64,000 nucleotides of DNA, from contig NZ_JAGINU010000001.1 of the NCBI RefSeq assembly GCF_017876315.1, forward strand, positions 4,154,001-4,218,000, given 5' to 3'. The notes beneath the pieces are model-generated. The model saw nothing but the letters and a program-made list of their open reading frames with translations, was not told the origin of the DNA and made no database searches. A program made the position numbers and the translations under genes. Source of the stretch: Pseudonocardia parietis (GTDB taxonomy: Bacteria > Actinomycetota > Actinomycetes > Mycobacteriales > Pseudonocardiaceae). How positions within the stretch are numbered: position 1 is the stretch's first letter; every line of letters begins with the position of its first letter. Positions 7,614 through 15,942 of the stretch are shown one piece after another.

Positions 7614-9201
7614 TGCGCAGCGCGTGGGCGAGGTAGTCGCGCAGAACATCGGCGTCGGCGGAGTCGGCGACGAGGCCGAGGTAGCCGTCGGGCCGGATCA
7701 CGGCGAGTCCCTCGGAGCCCAGGCCGTAATGACGGCCGATGGCGTCGTGTGGGTCGACCACGCAGTCCTCCCCCGCTCCGGTGACGTCGGGAACGATTCG
7801 GACCACCGAGCCGAGGTCTCCGAGGGTGGCGCGCAGGTCGTCGACCTCGGCGGGGCCCTCGCTGCGGACCAGCAGGACCAAGCCGGACCGGGTCAGGAGC
7901 TCCTCGACCGATACCGGTGTGCCGTCGGGCCGCAGCAGGCCGTCGGGGTCCGGGGCGTGCTCCCCCGCCCGCGCGGCGCGGCGGCGGTGGGCGCCGTGGT
8001 GTACCGAGAGGGCGCTGTCCCGGTAGGCGATCGTCGTCTCGGCCAGCGTCGCGGCACCCGTCGCCGCAAGCTTCGGAAGGTGGCCGACCAGGAACAGTGC
8101 GACGTCGCGGATCGCCGCCTCGGGGCCCGATGCGGTGCCGACGTTCGTCAGCGTCGTGGTCGTCCGGACGACCATGGCCCCGACGGGATGGCGCTCGTCG
8201 TGGTAGGTGTCGAGCAGCTCGGGGTCCGCTCGGCGGCGGGCGACGAGGGCGAGCTTCCAGGCGAGGTCGGTGGCGTCCTGGATGCCGGTGTTCATGCCCT
8301 GTGCTCCGGCGGGACTGTGGATGTGGGCCGCGTCGCCGGCGAGCAGCACGCGCCCGATGCGGTACTGCGGAACCTGGGCGTGGTGGACCTCGAAGTAGGT
8401 CAGCCAACGCGGGTTGCGCACCGTCACGGCGCCACCCATCCGCGTGTCGGCGAGGGCTTGGATCTGCTCGAGGGTGGGGTCGGGAGCTCCGGCACCGGGG
8501 TCGCCGACGAAGAACATGATCCGTGCGCGGTCGCCGGCGAGTGGGAAGAGGATGCCCATGCCGTCGGGGTGCAGGAACATGCGTATGGTGTCCGGCGACC
8601 ACGTGGTGTCGACGTCGACGTCGGCCATGGCGAAGTGCTGGCCGTGGAACCCGCCTTCCAGTCTTGTGCCCGCGAGTGCGCGGGTGGCGCTGTGCCCGCC
8701 GTCGGCACCGATGACCCACCCGACGCGCGCCGGCTCCTCCCCCTGGGCGGAGCGCAGGGTGACGTCGACGCCGTCGGCGTCCTGGGTGAGCCCGGTGAGC
8801 GTGACGCCGCGTTCGACGACGATCCCGAGTTCGGCGGCCCGGTCGGCCAGGACCGCTTCGGTGTCCGGCTGGGGGACGTCGAGGACGTAGGGATGGCGGC
8901 TGGGAGCGTCGGTCACGGCCAGCCGGGCCCGGGTGACGCCGGTGCGGCCGTCGACCATGGCGAGGGCGTCGATACGGCGGCCGCGGGCCTCCAGCGGGTC
9001 CAGGACCCCCAGCGCGGCGAGCATCTCCATGGTGCGGGCGTGCACGCCCACCGCGCGTGACTCGGTGGTCGGTTGCTCGAGGGCCTCGACTACCCGGACG
9101 GGCACGCTGTGCCGCGCCAGCTGGCAGGCGGCCGTGAGGCCCACCGGCCCGGCTCCGACGACCAGCACCTCGTCCGTCGTGTTCGCCGTCTGTGTCGTCA
9201 C
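7534..9201 (-). CDS. FAD-dependent aromatic monooxygenase with thioredoxin-like C-terminal domain
   Basis: A class A flavoprotein hydroxylase (555 residues). The FAD dinucleotide motif VVGAGPVGLTAACQL lies near residue 12. A DG-type motif (IGADGGHSATR) is near residue 165, and the second FAD motif GDAAHIHSPAGAQGMN near residue 285. The last roughly 150 residues resemble the thioredoxin-like domain found at the end of phenol hydroxylases and polyketide hydroxylases. Such enzymes insert oxygen into aromatic substrates using NAD(P)H and O2; rifamycin-type monooxygenases are relatives. The GTG at 9201 was chosen because AAGGGGAG lies 7 bases before it; the longer frame upstream has no such signal. 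Confidence 0.88.
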   Translation of the reverse strand: MTTQTANTTDEVLVVGAGPVGLTAACQLARHSVPVRVVEALEQPTTESRAVGVHARTMEMLAALGVLDPLEARGRRIDALAMVDGRTGVTRARLAVTDAPSRHPYVLDVPQPDTEAVLADRAAELGIVVERGVTLTGLTQDADGVDVTLRSAQGEEPARVGWVIGADGGHSATRALAGTRLEGGFHGQHFAMADVDVDTTWSPDTIRMFLHPDGMGILFPLAGDRARIMFFVGDPGAGAPDPTLEQIQALADTRMGGAVTVRNPRWLTYFEVHHAQVPQYRIGRVLLAGDAAHIHSPAGAQGMNTGIQDATDLAWKLALVARRRADPELLDTYHDERHPVGAMVVRTTTTLTNVGTASGPEAAIRDVALFLVGHLPKLAATGAATLAETTIAYRDSALSVHHGAHRRRAARAGEHAPDPDGLLRPDGTPVSVEELLTRSGLVLLVRSEGPAEVDDLRATLGDLGSVVRIVPDVTGAGEDCVVDPHDAIGRHYGLGSEGLAVIRPDGYLGLVADSADADVLRDYLAHALRITSPRSTQPSPDRPAHAGRPDTTLVP

Positions 9202-9342
9202 GCCGGTCTCCCCTTCGCGCCGTGCAGCAGATGGTCGACGACGCGAACCGGGTTGCGGGGCGTCCGGGCACGTGGACCGCGTCCGGGGTGAGTCGGCGGT
9301 CACGCCGCCACCGTTACGCCATGGTCGACAAGGTGGGCGCGT

Positions 9343-10236
9343 TCAGCTCAGGCCGAGGGCCGGGGCGAGTTCGCGCAGTGCGGGCAGCGGGTCGGCGGAG
9401 CGGTCGTCACCGAGGACCTGGACCACCACGTGGTCGGCGCCGGCGTCCAGGTGCCGCTTCACGTGCGCGGCGGCAGTCTCGGCGTCGCCCATCGCCACCA
9501 TGCCCTCGGCCAGTCTGTCCGAGCCGCCGGCGACCAGGTCCGACTCGTCGAATCCCTGCCGCAGCCACGACTTCCGGTAGTTCGCCAGCTGCGAGTACGT
9601 GTGCAGGTTCTGGTGCGCGCGCCGGAGACCGGTCTCCCGGTCGGTGGTGAGTGCGACGGCCTGCTCGCTGACCACCCACTTGTCGGGGCCGAGCCGCTCG
9701 CGGGTGTACGCGGTGTGCTCGGGCGTCACCAGGTACGGGTGTGCCCCGTCGGCGGCGCTGCCGGACAGGTCGATCATCTTGGGGCCCAGCGCGGCCAGTA
9801 GCCGGGCCGGACGCTGCCCGGCCGATTCGATTCGATCCGGGGCCGCATCCATGGTCTGCAGGTACTCCCGCATGGTGCTCAGCGGTTTCGAGTAGGAGCC
9901 GGCGTAGCTGCGCTCGACCAGCGGGGCGTGGCTCACGCCGAGCCCGAGCACGAACCGGCCCGGGTGCAACGCCCCGAGCGTGCGGGCGCCGGACTCGCTG
10001 GCCGGGGCGCTACGAGCGTGGATGTTGGCGATGCCGGTGCCGACGACCAGCCGCTCGGTGCCGCCCAGCAGCGCGGCGGCCTGGGTGAAGGCCTCCTTGC
10101 CGCCGGCCTCGCCGTAGAACAGCGAGCCGTAGCCGAGCTGCTCGATCTCGCGGGCGCGGTCGATCGCGTCGGTGATGGACCACAGGTCGCTGCTCCACCA
10201 GACACCGACGCGAGAGCTGAAGTTGATGTTGACCAT
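9343..10236 (-). CDS. LLM class F420-dependent oxidoreductase
   Basis: A luciferase-like monooxygenase fold protein of 297 residues. Typical features are VGVWWSSDLWSITDAIDRA near the start, the GTGIANIHARSA strand-loop, LGALHPGRFVLGLGVSH, and a C-terminal GADHVVVQVLGD. Actinobacterial members of this TIGR03620-like group use coenzyme F420, which suits the organism (family knowledge). The substrate is unknown. The ATG start lies 7 bases after a TAGCCT hexamer and has no Shine-Dalgarno, so it is probably leaderless. It is separated from bfr by a strong stem-loop. Confidence 0.88.
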   Translation of the reverse strand: MVNINFSSRVGVWWSSDLWSITDAIDRAREIEQLGYGSLFYGEAGGKEAFTQAAALLGGTERLVVGTGIANIHARSAPASESGARTLGALHPGRFVLGLGVSHAPLVERSYAGSYSKPLSTMREYLQTMDAAPDRIESAGQRPARLLAALGPKMIDLSGSAADGAHPYLVTPEHTAYTRERLGPDKWVVSEQAVALTTDRETGLRRAHQNLHTYSQLANYRKSWLRQGFDESDLVAGGSDRLAEGMVAMGDAETAAAHVKRHLDAGADHVVVQVLGDDRSADPLPALRELAPALGLS

Positions 10237-10258
10237 GCCGCCGAGGCTACCTACCGCC

Positions 10259-10302
10259 GCCCCCGGCACGCGGAAACTGTCATAATTTCCGGCGCCGGGG
10301 GC
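10259..10302 (-). terminator. Two-part stem-loop downstream of bfr
   Basis: Outer arms GCCCCCGGC (10259-10267) and GCCGGGGGC (10294-10302) enclose inner arms GGAAA (10272-10276) and TTTCC (10286-10290). The structure begins 11 bases after the bfr stop codon on the minus strand. It should end bfr transcripts, though no T tract is visible. Confidence 0.6.
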
Positions 10303-10312
10303 GTCCGGCCGG

Positions 10313-10798
10313 TCAGCCCGACGTCGGCGGCTGGTCGACGAGCTGCGCCAGGTACAGCTGCTCGCCGAGCCGGTCCATCAGCTCGAGGTTGGTCTCGATG
10401 TAGTCGATGTGGTGCTCCTCGTCGGCGAGGATCTTCTCGAGCAGGGTCGCCGTCGTGATGTCGCCCTTGTCGCGGCACATCGCGACGCCCGGACGCAGGC
10501 GCTCCACCACGGCCACCTCGATCTCCAGGTCGGCCTGCAGCTGCTCGCGGACGGTCTGGCCCACGTTCAGCGTGAACAGGCGCTGGTAGTTCGGCAGACC
10601 GTCCAGGAACAGGATCCGGTCGGTGAGCTCCTCGGCGTGCCGCATCTCGTCGATGGACTCGCTACGGGTGTAGGCCGCGAGCTTGGTCAGGCCCCAGTTC
10701 TGCTGCATCTTGGCGTGCAGGAAGTACTGGTTGATCGCCGTGAGCTCGCTGGTCAGCTGCTCGTTCAGCAGCCTGATGATCTCGTCGTCGCCGCGCAT
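10313..10798 (-). CDS. bfr: Bacterioferritin
   Basis: This iron-storage ferritin oxidises and mineralises iron in a 24-mer shell. The 161-residue protein has all ferroxidase ligands in register: Glu18, Tyr25, Glu51, His54, Glu94, Glu127 and His130. The haem-ligand Met52 lies in DEMRH, and DEEHHIDY carries the last ligands. Length and sequence are very close to mycobacterial BfrA. The ATG at 10798 gives the family N-terminus MRGDDEIIRLLNEQL. It follows bfd on the same strand, separated by 121 bases with a hairpin. The pair is the usual iron storage and release unit. Confidence 0.96.
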   Translation of the reverse strand: MRGDDEIIRLLNEQLTSELTAINQYFLHAKMQQNWGLTKLAAYTRSESIDEMRHAEELTDRILFLDGLPNYQRLFTLNVGQTVREQLQADLEIEVAVVERLRPGVAMCRDKGDITTATLLEKILADEEHHIDYIETNLELMDRLGEQLYLAQLVDQPPTSG

Positions 10799-10890
10799 GA
10801 CTGATCCGATCGGTCGTCCGGTGCTGTCGGGCACCGAATGTAGGCCAGACCACATCGGAGGCAGGCGCCAGGACCGACTCACGGTCGTAC

Positions 10891-10915
10891 AGGCTCACCT
10901 GAGTTGGGCGAGCCT
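10891..10915 (-). terminator. Hairpin between bfd and bfr
   Basis: Read on the minus strand, a 9-bp stem with one G-U pair (arms at 10907-10915 and 10891-10899) and a 7-base loop begins 5 bases after the bfd stop. Without a T tract it may be a weak terminator or an RNA-stability element that sets the bfd/bfr ratio (inference). Confidence 0.55.
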
Positions 10916-10919
10916 CGGA

Positions 10920-11117
10920 TCAGGCGGAGGTGGGCAGCCGGCTGATCTGCTCGCCGGCGAAAGCAGCGGTCAGGAGCGTCTCGAGCCGCCCGTGGCAGCT
11001 CCCGCATCCGGTGCCGGCGCCGCAGGCGTCACCGATCGAGTCCACGCAACGGGCGCCGTCGCTGACGCAGGCACGCACTTCGGTCTCAGTGACAGCTGCA
11101 CAGATGCACGCGAACAC
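10920..11117 (-). CDS. bfd: Bacterioferritin-associated ferredoxin
   Basis: A 65-residue [2Fe-2S] protein of the BFD family. The cluster ligands are Cys4 and Cys6 (CIC) and Cys38 and Cys41 (CGSC), exactly the family spacing. In characterised systems Bfd reduces bacterioferritin to release stored iron. The GTG at 11117 follows AGGGGGAG at close spacing, and longer frames upstream lack any family similarity. A candidate IdeR box lies 20-38 bases upstream, so low iron should raise its expression (inference). bfr follows downstream. Confidence 0.92.
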   Translation of the reverse strand: MFACICAAVTETEVRACVSDGARCVDSIGDACGAGTGCGSCHGRLETLLTAAFAGEQISRLPTSA

Positions 11118-11136
11118 AGCTCCCCCTTGCTTGTTG

Positions 11137-11155
11137 ATAGGCAACCCTATCCTGA
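11137..11155 (-). promoter_or_regulatory. Candidate IdeR/DtxR iron box
   Basis: On the minus strand the 19 bases match the IdeR consensus at 13 of 19 positions, with an AGG-TAGG left half and a CCTA right half. It lies just upstream of bfd. The match was counted by eye against a remembered consensus. Confidence 0.45.
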
Positions 11156-11201
11156 CATCCGCTCCCCTGCCCCACAAGACCTTGATGGCTAGGCTCGTCC
11201 C

Positions 11202-13154
11202 GTGCCCTTGGAGGAGTACCGCCGCAAGCGCGACCGGCGGCGCACCCCGGAGCCCGTACCCGAGAGCGAGCCGACCTCCGGCGGCAACGACCGGTTCGTC
11301 GTCCAGGAACACCACGCGACGGCACTGCACTGGGACCTGCGCCTGGAACGTGACGGTGTGCTGGCCTCCTGGGCGGTTCCGAAGGGGCTTCCCGAGGACT
11401 CCGAGACGGTCCGGATGGCCGTGCGCACCGAGGACCATCCCCTCGAGTACCTGGACTTCCACGGCGAGATCCCGCGCGGCGAGTACGGCGGCGGGCGCAT
11501 GTCCGTGTGGGACTCGGGGCGCTACGACACCGAGAAGTGGAACGACCGCGAGGTCGCGTTCGTGCTGCACGGCGAGCGGGCGCGGGGACGGTTCGTGCTC
11601 CTGCACCGCCCGGGTGAGCGTCAGGACCGCTGGCTGCTGCGCCGCACCCGCGAACAGCCCGCCACCTCGGCACCGTCCGGGGCGCCGCTCCCCCGCGACG
11701 CCGCGCTGGCCGTCGCCACCCCGGCGAAGCGGCTGCCGTCCGGCGACGATTGGCGGGTCCGTCCGGTGTTCGGCGGGCGGCGGGTGCTCGTGCGCAGCGA
11801 CGGCGGGCGGCTCACGCTCTGTCCGGCCGGCGACGACGGCGTCCCCGGTGAGCCGATCCCGACCCCCGGCCCGCTGCGGGAGCTCGGTCCCGCGCTCGGC
11901 GCCGGCGGGCACCTGCTCGACGCCGAGCTGACCGGCGGCGGCGAGCTCTGGATCGCCGACGTCCTGCACACCGCAGGCCGCGACGCCCGGCCACTCCCCC
12001 TCGACGAGCGCCGCGCGCTGCTCGAGGACCTCCGGATCGACGGACCGCAGCGCCGCGTCGTCCCGCTCTACCCGAACGCGGGCGAACAGCTGCTAGCCGC
12101 CGTCCGTGCGCAGGGGCTGCCGGGAGTCGTCGCCGTCCGGGAGGGGTCGGCGTACCCGCAACCGGGTAGCCCGTCGGACGACTGGCGGGAGGTACGGGTG
12201 AGCAGAGCAGGACAGGGATCAACCCGGCCTGCGGCGCCGCGCACAGGTCACGGCCGGGCGTCGCTGTCGAACCCGGACAAGGTGCTCTACCCGGCGACCG
12301 GGACGACGAAGGCCGACGTCCTCGGCCACTACCTGGCCGTCGCCGAGGCGATGCTGCCGCACATCGAGGGCCGTCCGGCCACGCTGAAGCGCTGGCCGGA
12401 CGGGGTGGAGTCGTCGTCGTTCTTCGAGAAGAACGTCTCCCGGCACGCGCCGGCCTGGTTGCGCACCGCCCGGGTCGGGACGCCCGGTGGCCGCTCGGAG
12501 TCCGCCGACTTCGCGGTGATCGGCGATGCCGAGGGACTGGCGTGGGCGGCGAACCTGGCGGCCTTGGAGCTGCACGTTCCACAGTGGCGCCTGGGTCCGC
12601 GCGACGGCCGCCATCCGCCGGACCGGGTGGTGTTCGACCTGGACCCGGGCGAGGGGGCGACGATCGTCGACTGCTGCCGCGTGGCGCTGCGGCTGCGCGC
12701 GCTGCTCGAGGAGCACGGGCTGGCGGTGTACCCGTCGACCTCCGGCGGCAAGGGCATGCAGCTCTACCTGCCGGTGCGGGTCACCGAACTGGAGCGCACC
12801 TCGGAGTTCGCCCGCGAGGTCGCCGAGCGGCTCGCCGCGGAGCACCCGCGCGAGACGATCGCGGTGATGACCCGGGCCCGCCGGCGCGGGAAGGTGTTCG
12901 TCGACTGGAGCCAGAACAACACCGCGAAGACGACGATCGCGTCGTACTCGTTGCGCGGCCGGGAACGCCCGACCGTCGCGACCCCGGTGACCTGGGACGA
13001 GGTGGCGGCCTGCCGGGAGGCCGAGGACCTCGTGTTCACCCACGAGGATCTGCCCGCCCGGCTGGAGCGTCACGGCGACCTGATGCGACCCCTGCTCGAC
13101 ACCGAGGGTTTCCGGCTGCCGCGTGGTGGCGCGATCTTCGAGGTGCCAGGCTGA
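11202..13154 (+). CDS. ligD: LigD-like end-joining protein: phosphoesterase, degenerate ligase, polymerase
   Basis: LigD heals and fills broken DNA ends with Ku. The order here is phosphoesterase, ligase, polymerase, as in Pseudomonas LigD. The phosphoesterase (residues 1-150) keeps VQEHHATALHWDLRLE and HGEIPRGEYGGG. The polymerase (about 350-640) keeps the metal-binding DLDPG (Asp479, Asp481), STSGGKGMQLYLPV and KVFVDWSQNN. The middle part (about 172-335) resembles a ligase adenylation domain but reads RPVFGG where motif I should read E-P-K-x-D-G: the catalytic Lys is Val189. Motif IV ends GVVAV, not GVVAK, and no OB fold follows. It probably cannot seal nicks itself. The GTG lies 6 bases after TAGGCT, so it is likely leaderless. 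Confidence 0.9.
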   Translation: MPLEEYRRKRDRRRTPEPVPESEPTSGGNDRFVVQEHHATALHWDLRLERDGVLASWAVPKGLPEDSETVRMAVRTEDHPLEYLDFHGEIPRGEYGGGRMSVWDSGRYDTEKWNDREVAFVLHGERARGRFVLLHRPGERQDRWLLRRTREQPATSAPSGAPLPRDAALAVATPAKRLPSGDDWRVRPVFGGRRVLVRSDGGRLTLCPAGDDGVPGEPIPTPGPLRELGPALGAGGHLLDAELTGGGELWIADVLHTAGRDARPLPLDERRALLEDLRIDGPQRRVVPLYPNAGEQLLAAVRAQGLPGVVAVREGSAYPQPGSPSDDWREVRVSRAGQGSTRPAAPRTGHGRASLSNPDKVLYPATGTTKADVLGHYLAVAEAMLPHIEGRPATLKRWPDGVESSSFFEKNVSRHAPAWLRTARVGTPGGRSESADFAVIGDAEGLAWAANLAALELHVPQWRLGPRDGRHPPDRVVFDLDPGEGATIVDCCRVALRLRALLEEHGLAVYPSTSGGKGMQLYLPVRVTELERTSEFAREVAERLAAEHPRETIAVMTRARRRGKVFVDWSQNNTAKTTIASYSLRGRERPTVATPVTWDEVAACREAEDLVFTHEDLPARLERHGDLMRPLLDTEGFRLPRGGAIFEVPG

Positions 13155-13159
13155 CCGGT

Positions 13160-13933
13160 GTGCCGCACCCCTACCTCGACGGCCCCTACCCGCGCGCCTA
13201 CGCCCACCGCGGCTGGCACCTCGGCGAGCTGAGCGGATGTGAGAACACGATCGCCGCGTTCGTCGCCGCCGCCGACCACGGCCTGCGCTATGTCGAGATG
13301 GACGTGCACGCGAGCGCCGACGGCGTCCCGTTCGTGCACCACGACCCGGTCCTGGACCGCACGACCGACCGGACCGGCCCCATCGACGGGCTGCGCGCCG
13401 CGGAGCTGGACTCCGTACGGGTGCGGGATCGGGAGCCGCTGCCGCGCCTGGCCGACGTGCTCGCCGCGCTGCCCGGTGTGCGGATCACGATCGAGCTGAA
13501 GTCCGACGCCGTCGTCGCCCCCACCCTCGCCGTGCTCGACGAGGCCGGCGCCTGGGACCGGGTGTGCCTGGGCTCGTTCCACGACCGGCGCCTCATCGCC
13601 GCCCGGCTGGCCGCCGGCGCGAAGCTGTGCACCTCGATGGGGCAGAACGCGGTCGCCGTGCTGAGGGCCCGTGCCTGGGGCGCGCCGCAGCGGTTCCTGC
13701 CCCGGTTGACCGGCGACTTCGCCCAGGTCCCGCCCGCCTTCGGGCGGATACCGGTCGCCTCCGACCGGCGGTTCGTCGACGCCGCACACGCGTCCGGCCG
13801 GGAGGTGCACGTCTGGACCGTCGACGAGCCGGCCCGGATGCACCGGATGCTCGACCTCGGCGTCGACGGGCTGCTCTCGGACCGTCCGGACCTGTTGCTG
13901 CAGGTGCTCGGCGAGCGCGCCGGCTCTGCGTGA
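13160..13933 (+). CDS. Glycerophosphodiester phosphodiesterase
   Basis: The 257-residue protein has the GDPD barrel signatures: AHRGWH near residue 14, ENTIAAFVAAADHGLRYVEMDVHAS with the metal-binding Glu and Asp, the PFVHHDPVLDRTT catalytic His, and a late WTVDEPARM strand. It hydrolyses glycerophosphodiesters to glycerol 3-phosphate and an alcohol, probably in the cytosol, since no signal peptide is seen. The GTG at 13160 lies 5 bases after the ligD stop, so it is likely co-transcribed with ligD. The functional link between the two is unclear. Confidence 0.9.
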   Translation: MPHPYLDGPYPRAYAHRGWHLGELSGCENTIAAFVAAADHGLRYVEMDVHASADGVPFVHHDPVLDRTTDRTGPIDGLRAAELDSVRVRDREPLPRLADVLAALPGVRITIELKSDAVVAPTLAVLDEAGAWDRVCLGSFHDRRLIAARLAAGAKLCTSMGQNAVAVLRARAWGAPQRFLPRLTGDFAQVPPAFGRIPVASDRRFVDAAHASGREVHVWTVDEPARMHRMLDLGVDGLLSDRPDLLLQVLGERAGSA

Positions 13934-13976
13934 TCACACCGAGGGCGCCGTCGGTGCGCGCCGATACGCTCGCCCG

Positions 13977-15293
13977 GTGACCGCAGCGCTCCTCCCCGAG
14001 GCCGGGCCCCGCCGATCCCGCGTGTGGGCCTGGGGCCTGTGGGACTGGGGCTCGGCGGGTTTCCAGCACATCGCCCTGACCTTCGTGTTCTCGGTGTACC
14101 TGACCGACGCCGTCGGGGCGCACCTGCCCGGTGACGTCTCGGCGAACAGCTGGCTGGCCTGGTCGACGGCAGCGGCCGGGCTGCTGGTCGCGCTGATGGC
14201 CCCGGTGATCGGGCAGAGCGCGGACCGTTCGGGGCGGCGGCTGCGTGCCACCGGCGTCTGGACGGCGCTGGTCGTGCTCTGCATGATCGGCATGTTCTGG
14301 GTCCGCGACGACTGGACCTACCTGTGGGCCGGCCTGCTGCTGCTCGGGTTCGCGTCGATCTTCATCGAGCTGGCGGCCGTCTCCTACTACGCGTTGCTGG
14401 CCCAGGTGTCGACGCCGGCGACGGTCGGGCGGGTGTCCGGGTTCGGCTGGGCGCTGGGCTACATCGGCGGGATCGTGCTGCTTCTCGGCGTCTACGCCGG
14501 GTTCCTGTCCGGTGGGGGCGGCCTGTTCGGCGTGTCCACCGACGGTGGCTTCGACGTGCGGATCTCGGTGCTGGTGGCCGCGATCTGGTTCGCGGTCTTC
14601 GCCGTCCCGATGTTCCTCGTGCTCCCGGAGACGCGGCCGGTCGCGCCCGGTGCGCCGCGGCTCGGTGTCGCCGGGGCGTACCGCAAGCTCGTGGCGGATC
14701 TGGTGGCGCTGTACCGGGCGAGCCCGCACACCGTCTGGTTCCTGGGGGCCAGCGCGCTCTACCGGGACGGGCTGAACGCGATCTTCGCCTTCGGCGGTGT
14801 GCTGGCGGTGACCGTCTACGGGCTCGAACCCGGCCAGGTGCTGATCTTCGGTGCCGCGATCAACGTGGTCGCCGCGCTGGGGGCGCTGGCCGGGGGCCGG
14901 CTCGACGACCGGGTCGGGCCCAAGGTCGTCGTCGTGTGGTCGCTGGCCGGGCTGACCGTCGTCGGGGTGGTGCTGCTGCTGGTGTCGGGCCCGACGATGT
15001 TCTGGATCTTCGGGTTGATCCTGGGCCTGTTCGTCGGGCCGGCGCAGGCGTCCTCGCGGTCCTACCTGCTGCGGCTGTGCCCCGTCGGGCACGAGGGCCA
15101 GCTCTTCGGGCTCTACGCCACCACCGGGCGCGCGGTGTCGTTCCTGGCCCCGACGCTGATCGGGCTGTTCACCTATCTGTTCGGCTCGGACCGTGCAGGG
15201 ACGGTCGGCATCGTGGTGGTGCTGCTCGCCGGGCTGCTGGCCCTGCTCCCGGTCCGGGGCCCGGAACGTGCCCGGCCGCAGTCGCCGGGGTGA
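13977..15293 (+). CDS. MFS transporter, UMF1/Atg22-like
   Basis: The 438-residue protein has about 12 hydrophobic segments. The N-terminus VWAWGLWDWGSAGFQHI and the loop GQSADRSGRRLRATGVW are characteristic of the UMF1 (YxiO/Atg22-like) branch of the major facilitator superfamily. Members are thought to export amino acids or small solutes; the substrate is not deducible. The GTG start lies 6 bases after TACGCT with no Shine-Dalgarno, suggesting a leaderless transcript separate from the gene before it. A long opposite-strand frame over this gene is a codon-bias shadow. Confidence 0.88.
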   Translation: MTAALLPEAGPRRSRVWAWGLWDWGSAGFQHIALTFVFSVYLTDAVGAHLPGDVSANSWLAWSTAAAGLLVALMAPVIGQSADRSGRRLRATGVWTALVVLCMIGMFWVRDDWTYLWAGLLLLGFASIFIELAAVSYYALLAQVSTPATVGRVSGFGWALGYIGGIVLLLGVYAGFLSGGGGLFGVSTDGGFDVRISVLVAAIWFAVFAVPMFLVLPETRPVAPGAPRLGVAGAYRKLVADLVALYRASPHTVWFLGASALYRDGLNAIFAFGGVLAVTVYGLEPGQVLIFGAAINVVAALGALAGGRLDDRVGPKVVVVWSLAGLTVVGVVLLLVSGPTMFWIFGLILGLFVGPAQASSRSYLLRLCPVGHEGQLFGLYATTGRAVSFLAPTLIGLFTYLFGSDRAGTVGIVVVLLAGLLALLPVRGPERARPQSPG

Positions 15294-15442
15294 ACTCCCG
15301 GCAACTTGACGGTGAGTAGGGTCACACATGGCTGACACGTCACATCAGCGTGTGTAACGGGCCGCAATAGGGAACACTGGCGCATCGGGCGCAGAGCGGG
15401 TTACTCCTGGGTAAGAACCAGGGAACTCCCTGCCCCGCCACC

Positions 15443-15467
15443 GGAATATCGTAGCGCCACGAACGTT
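15443..15467 (+). promoter_or_regulatory. SigR/SigH-type promoter for rbpA
   Basis: GGAAT (15443-15447) and GTT (15465-15467) are spaced by 17 bases, close to the GGAAY-N18-GTT pattern of thiol-stress sigma factors SigR/SigH. In Streptomyces rbpA belongs to the SigR regulon (established). The start codon is 72 bases further on. Confidence 0.6.
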
Positions 15468-15538
15468 ACACCCGGTGGCGGCGACGTAACCGTCGAGGTG
15501 TCGCCGCCTCGACAGAGGAGCAAGGAGGGTGACGACGC

Positions 15539-15880
15539 ATGGCCGACCGCGTTCTGCGTGGAAGCCGGCTCGGAGCTGTCAGCTACGAGACCGACCGCAA
15601 TCACGACCTGGCGCCGCGGCAGATGGTCCGTTATGTGTCCGAGTCCGGCTACGAGTTCGAGGTGCCGTTCGCGAATGACGCAGAAGCCCCGGCGACCTGG
15701 GAGTCGCCGCAGGGTGGTGTCGGCCGACGGGTCGACGGGGCCGCGCCGGAGCAGAAGAAGCAGAAGCCTCCGCGCACGCACTGGGACATGCTGCTCGAGC
15801 GGCGTTCGATCGCCGAGCTCGAGGAGCTGCTCAACGAGCGGCTCGAGATGCTGCGTGAGCGGCGTGCCGAGATCGCCTGA
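15539..15880 (+). CDS. rbpA: RNA polymerase-binding protein RbpA
   Basis: RbpA binds RNA polymerase and the principal sigma factor and stabilises open promoter complexes in actinobacteria. The 113-residue protein is highly conserved: the N-terminal tail MADRVLRGSRLGAVSYETDR contacts the polymerase-promoter complex. The core domain is in the middle, and PPRTHWDMLLERRSIAELEELL forms the basic linker and sigma-interaction helices. No Cys pairs are present, so it does not bind zinc. The ATG has a strong GAGGAGCAAGGAGG leader. It has its own promoter and an excellent terminator, so it is a single-gene unit. Confidence 0.97.
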   Translation: MADRVLRGSRLGAVSYETDRNHDLAPRQMVRYVSESGYEFEVPFANDAEAPATWESPQGGVGRRVDGAAPEQKKQKPPRTHWDMLLERRSIAELEELLNERLEMLRERRAEIA

Positions 15881-15906
15881 GTTCGCCTGAGCTCGGAACA
15901 CGACGG

Positions 15907-15940
15907 AGCCCGGGTCCCTTTCGAGGGGTCCGGGCTTCTT
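15907..15940 (+). terminator. Rho-independent terminator of rbpA
   Basis: A 12-bp stem including two G-U pairs (15907-15918 with 15925-15936) closes a 6-base loop and is followed by T-C-T-T. It lies 27 bases after the rbpA stop. Confidence 0.8.
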
Positions 15941-15942
15941 CG

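Noticed and set aside
7430..9271. 613-codon minus-strand frame overlapping the flavin monooxygenase
   Set aside because: It is Arg/Pro/His-rich with no motifs. The monooxygenase frame has all its flavin motifs.
10276..10285. ACTGTCATAA shared with 6231-6240 as a dispersed repeat
   Set aside because: Only ten bases are shared and each lies in a different stem-loop context, so it may be chance.
13593..15338. 581-codon minus-strand frame over the GDPD and MFS genes
   Set aside because: It lies antisense to two clear genes, is full of His/Arg/Gln/Pro low-complexity runs, and arises from the third-position GC bias.
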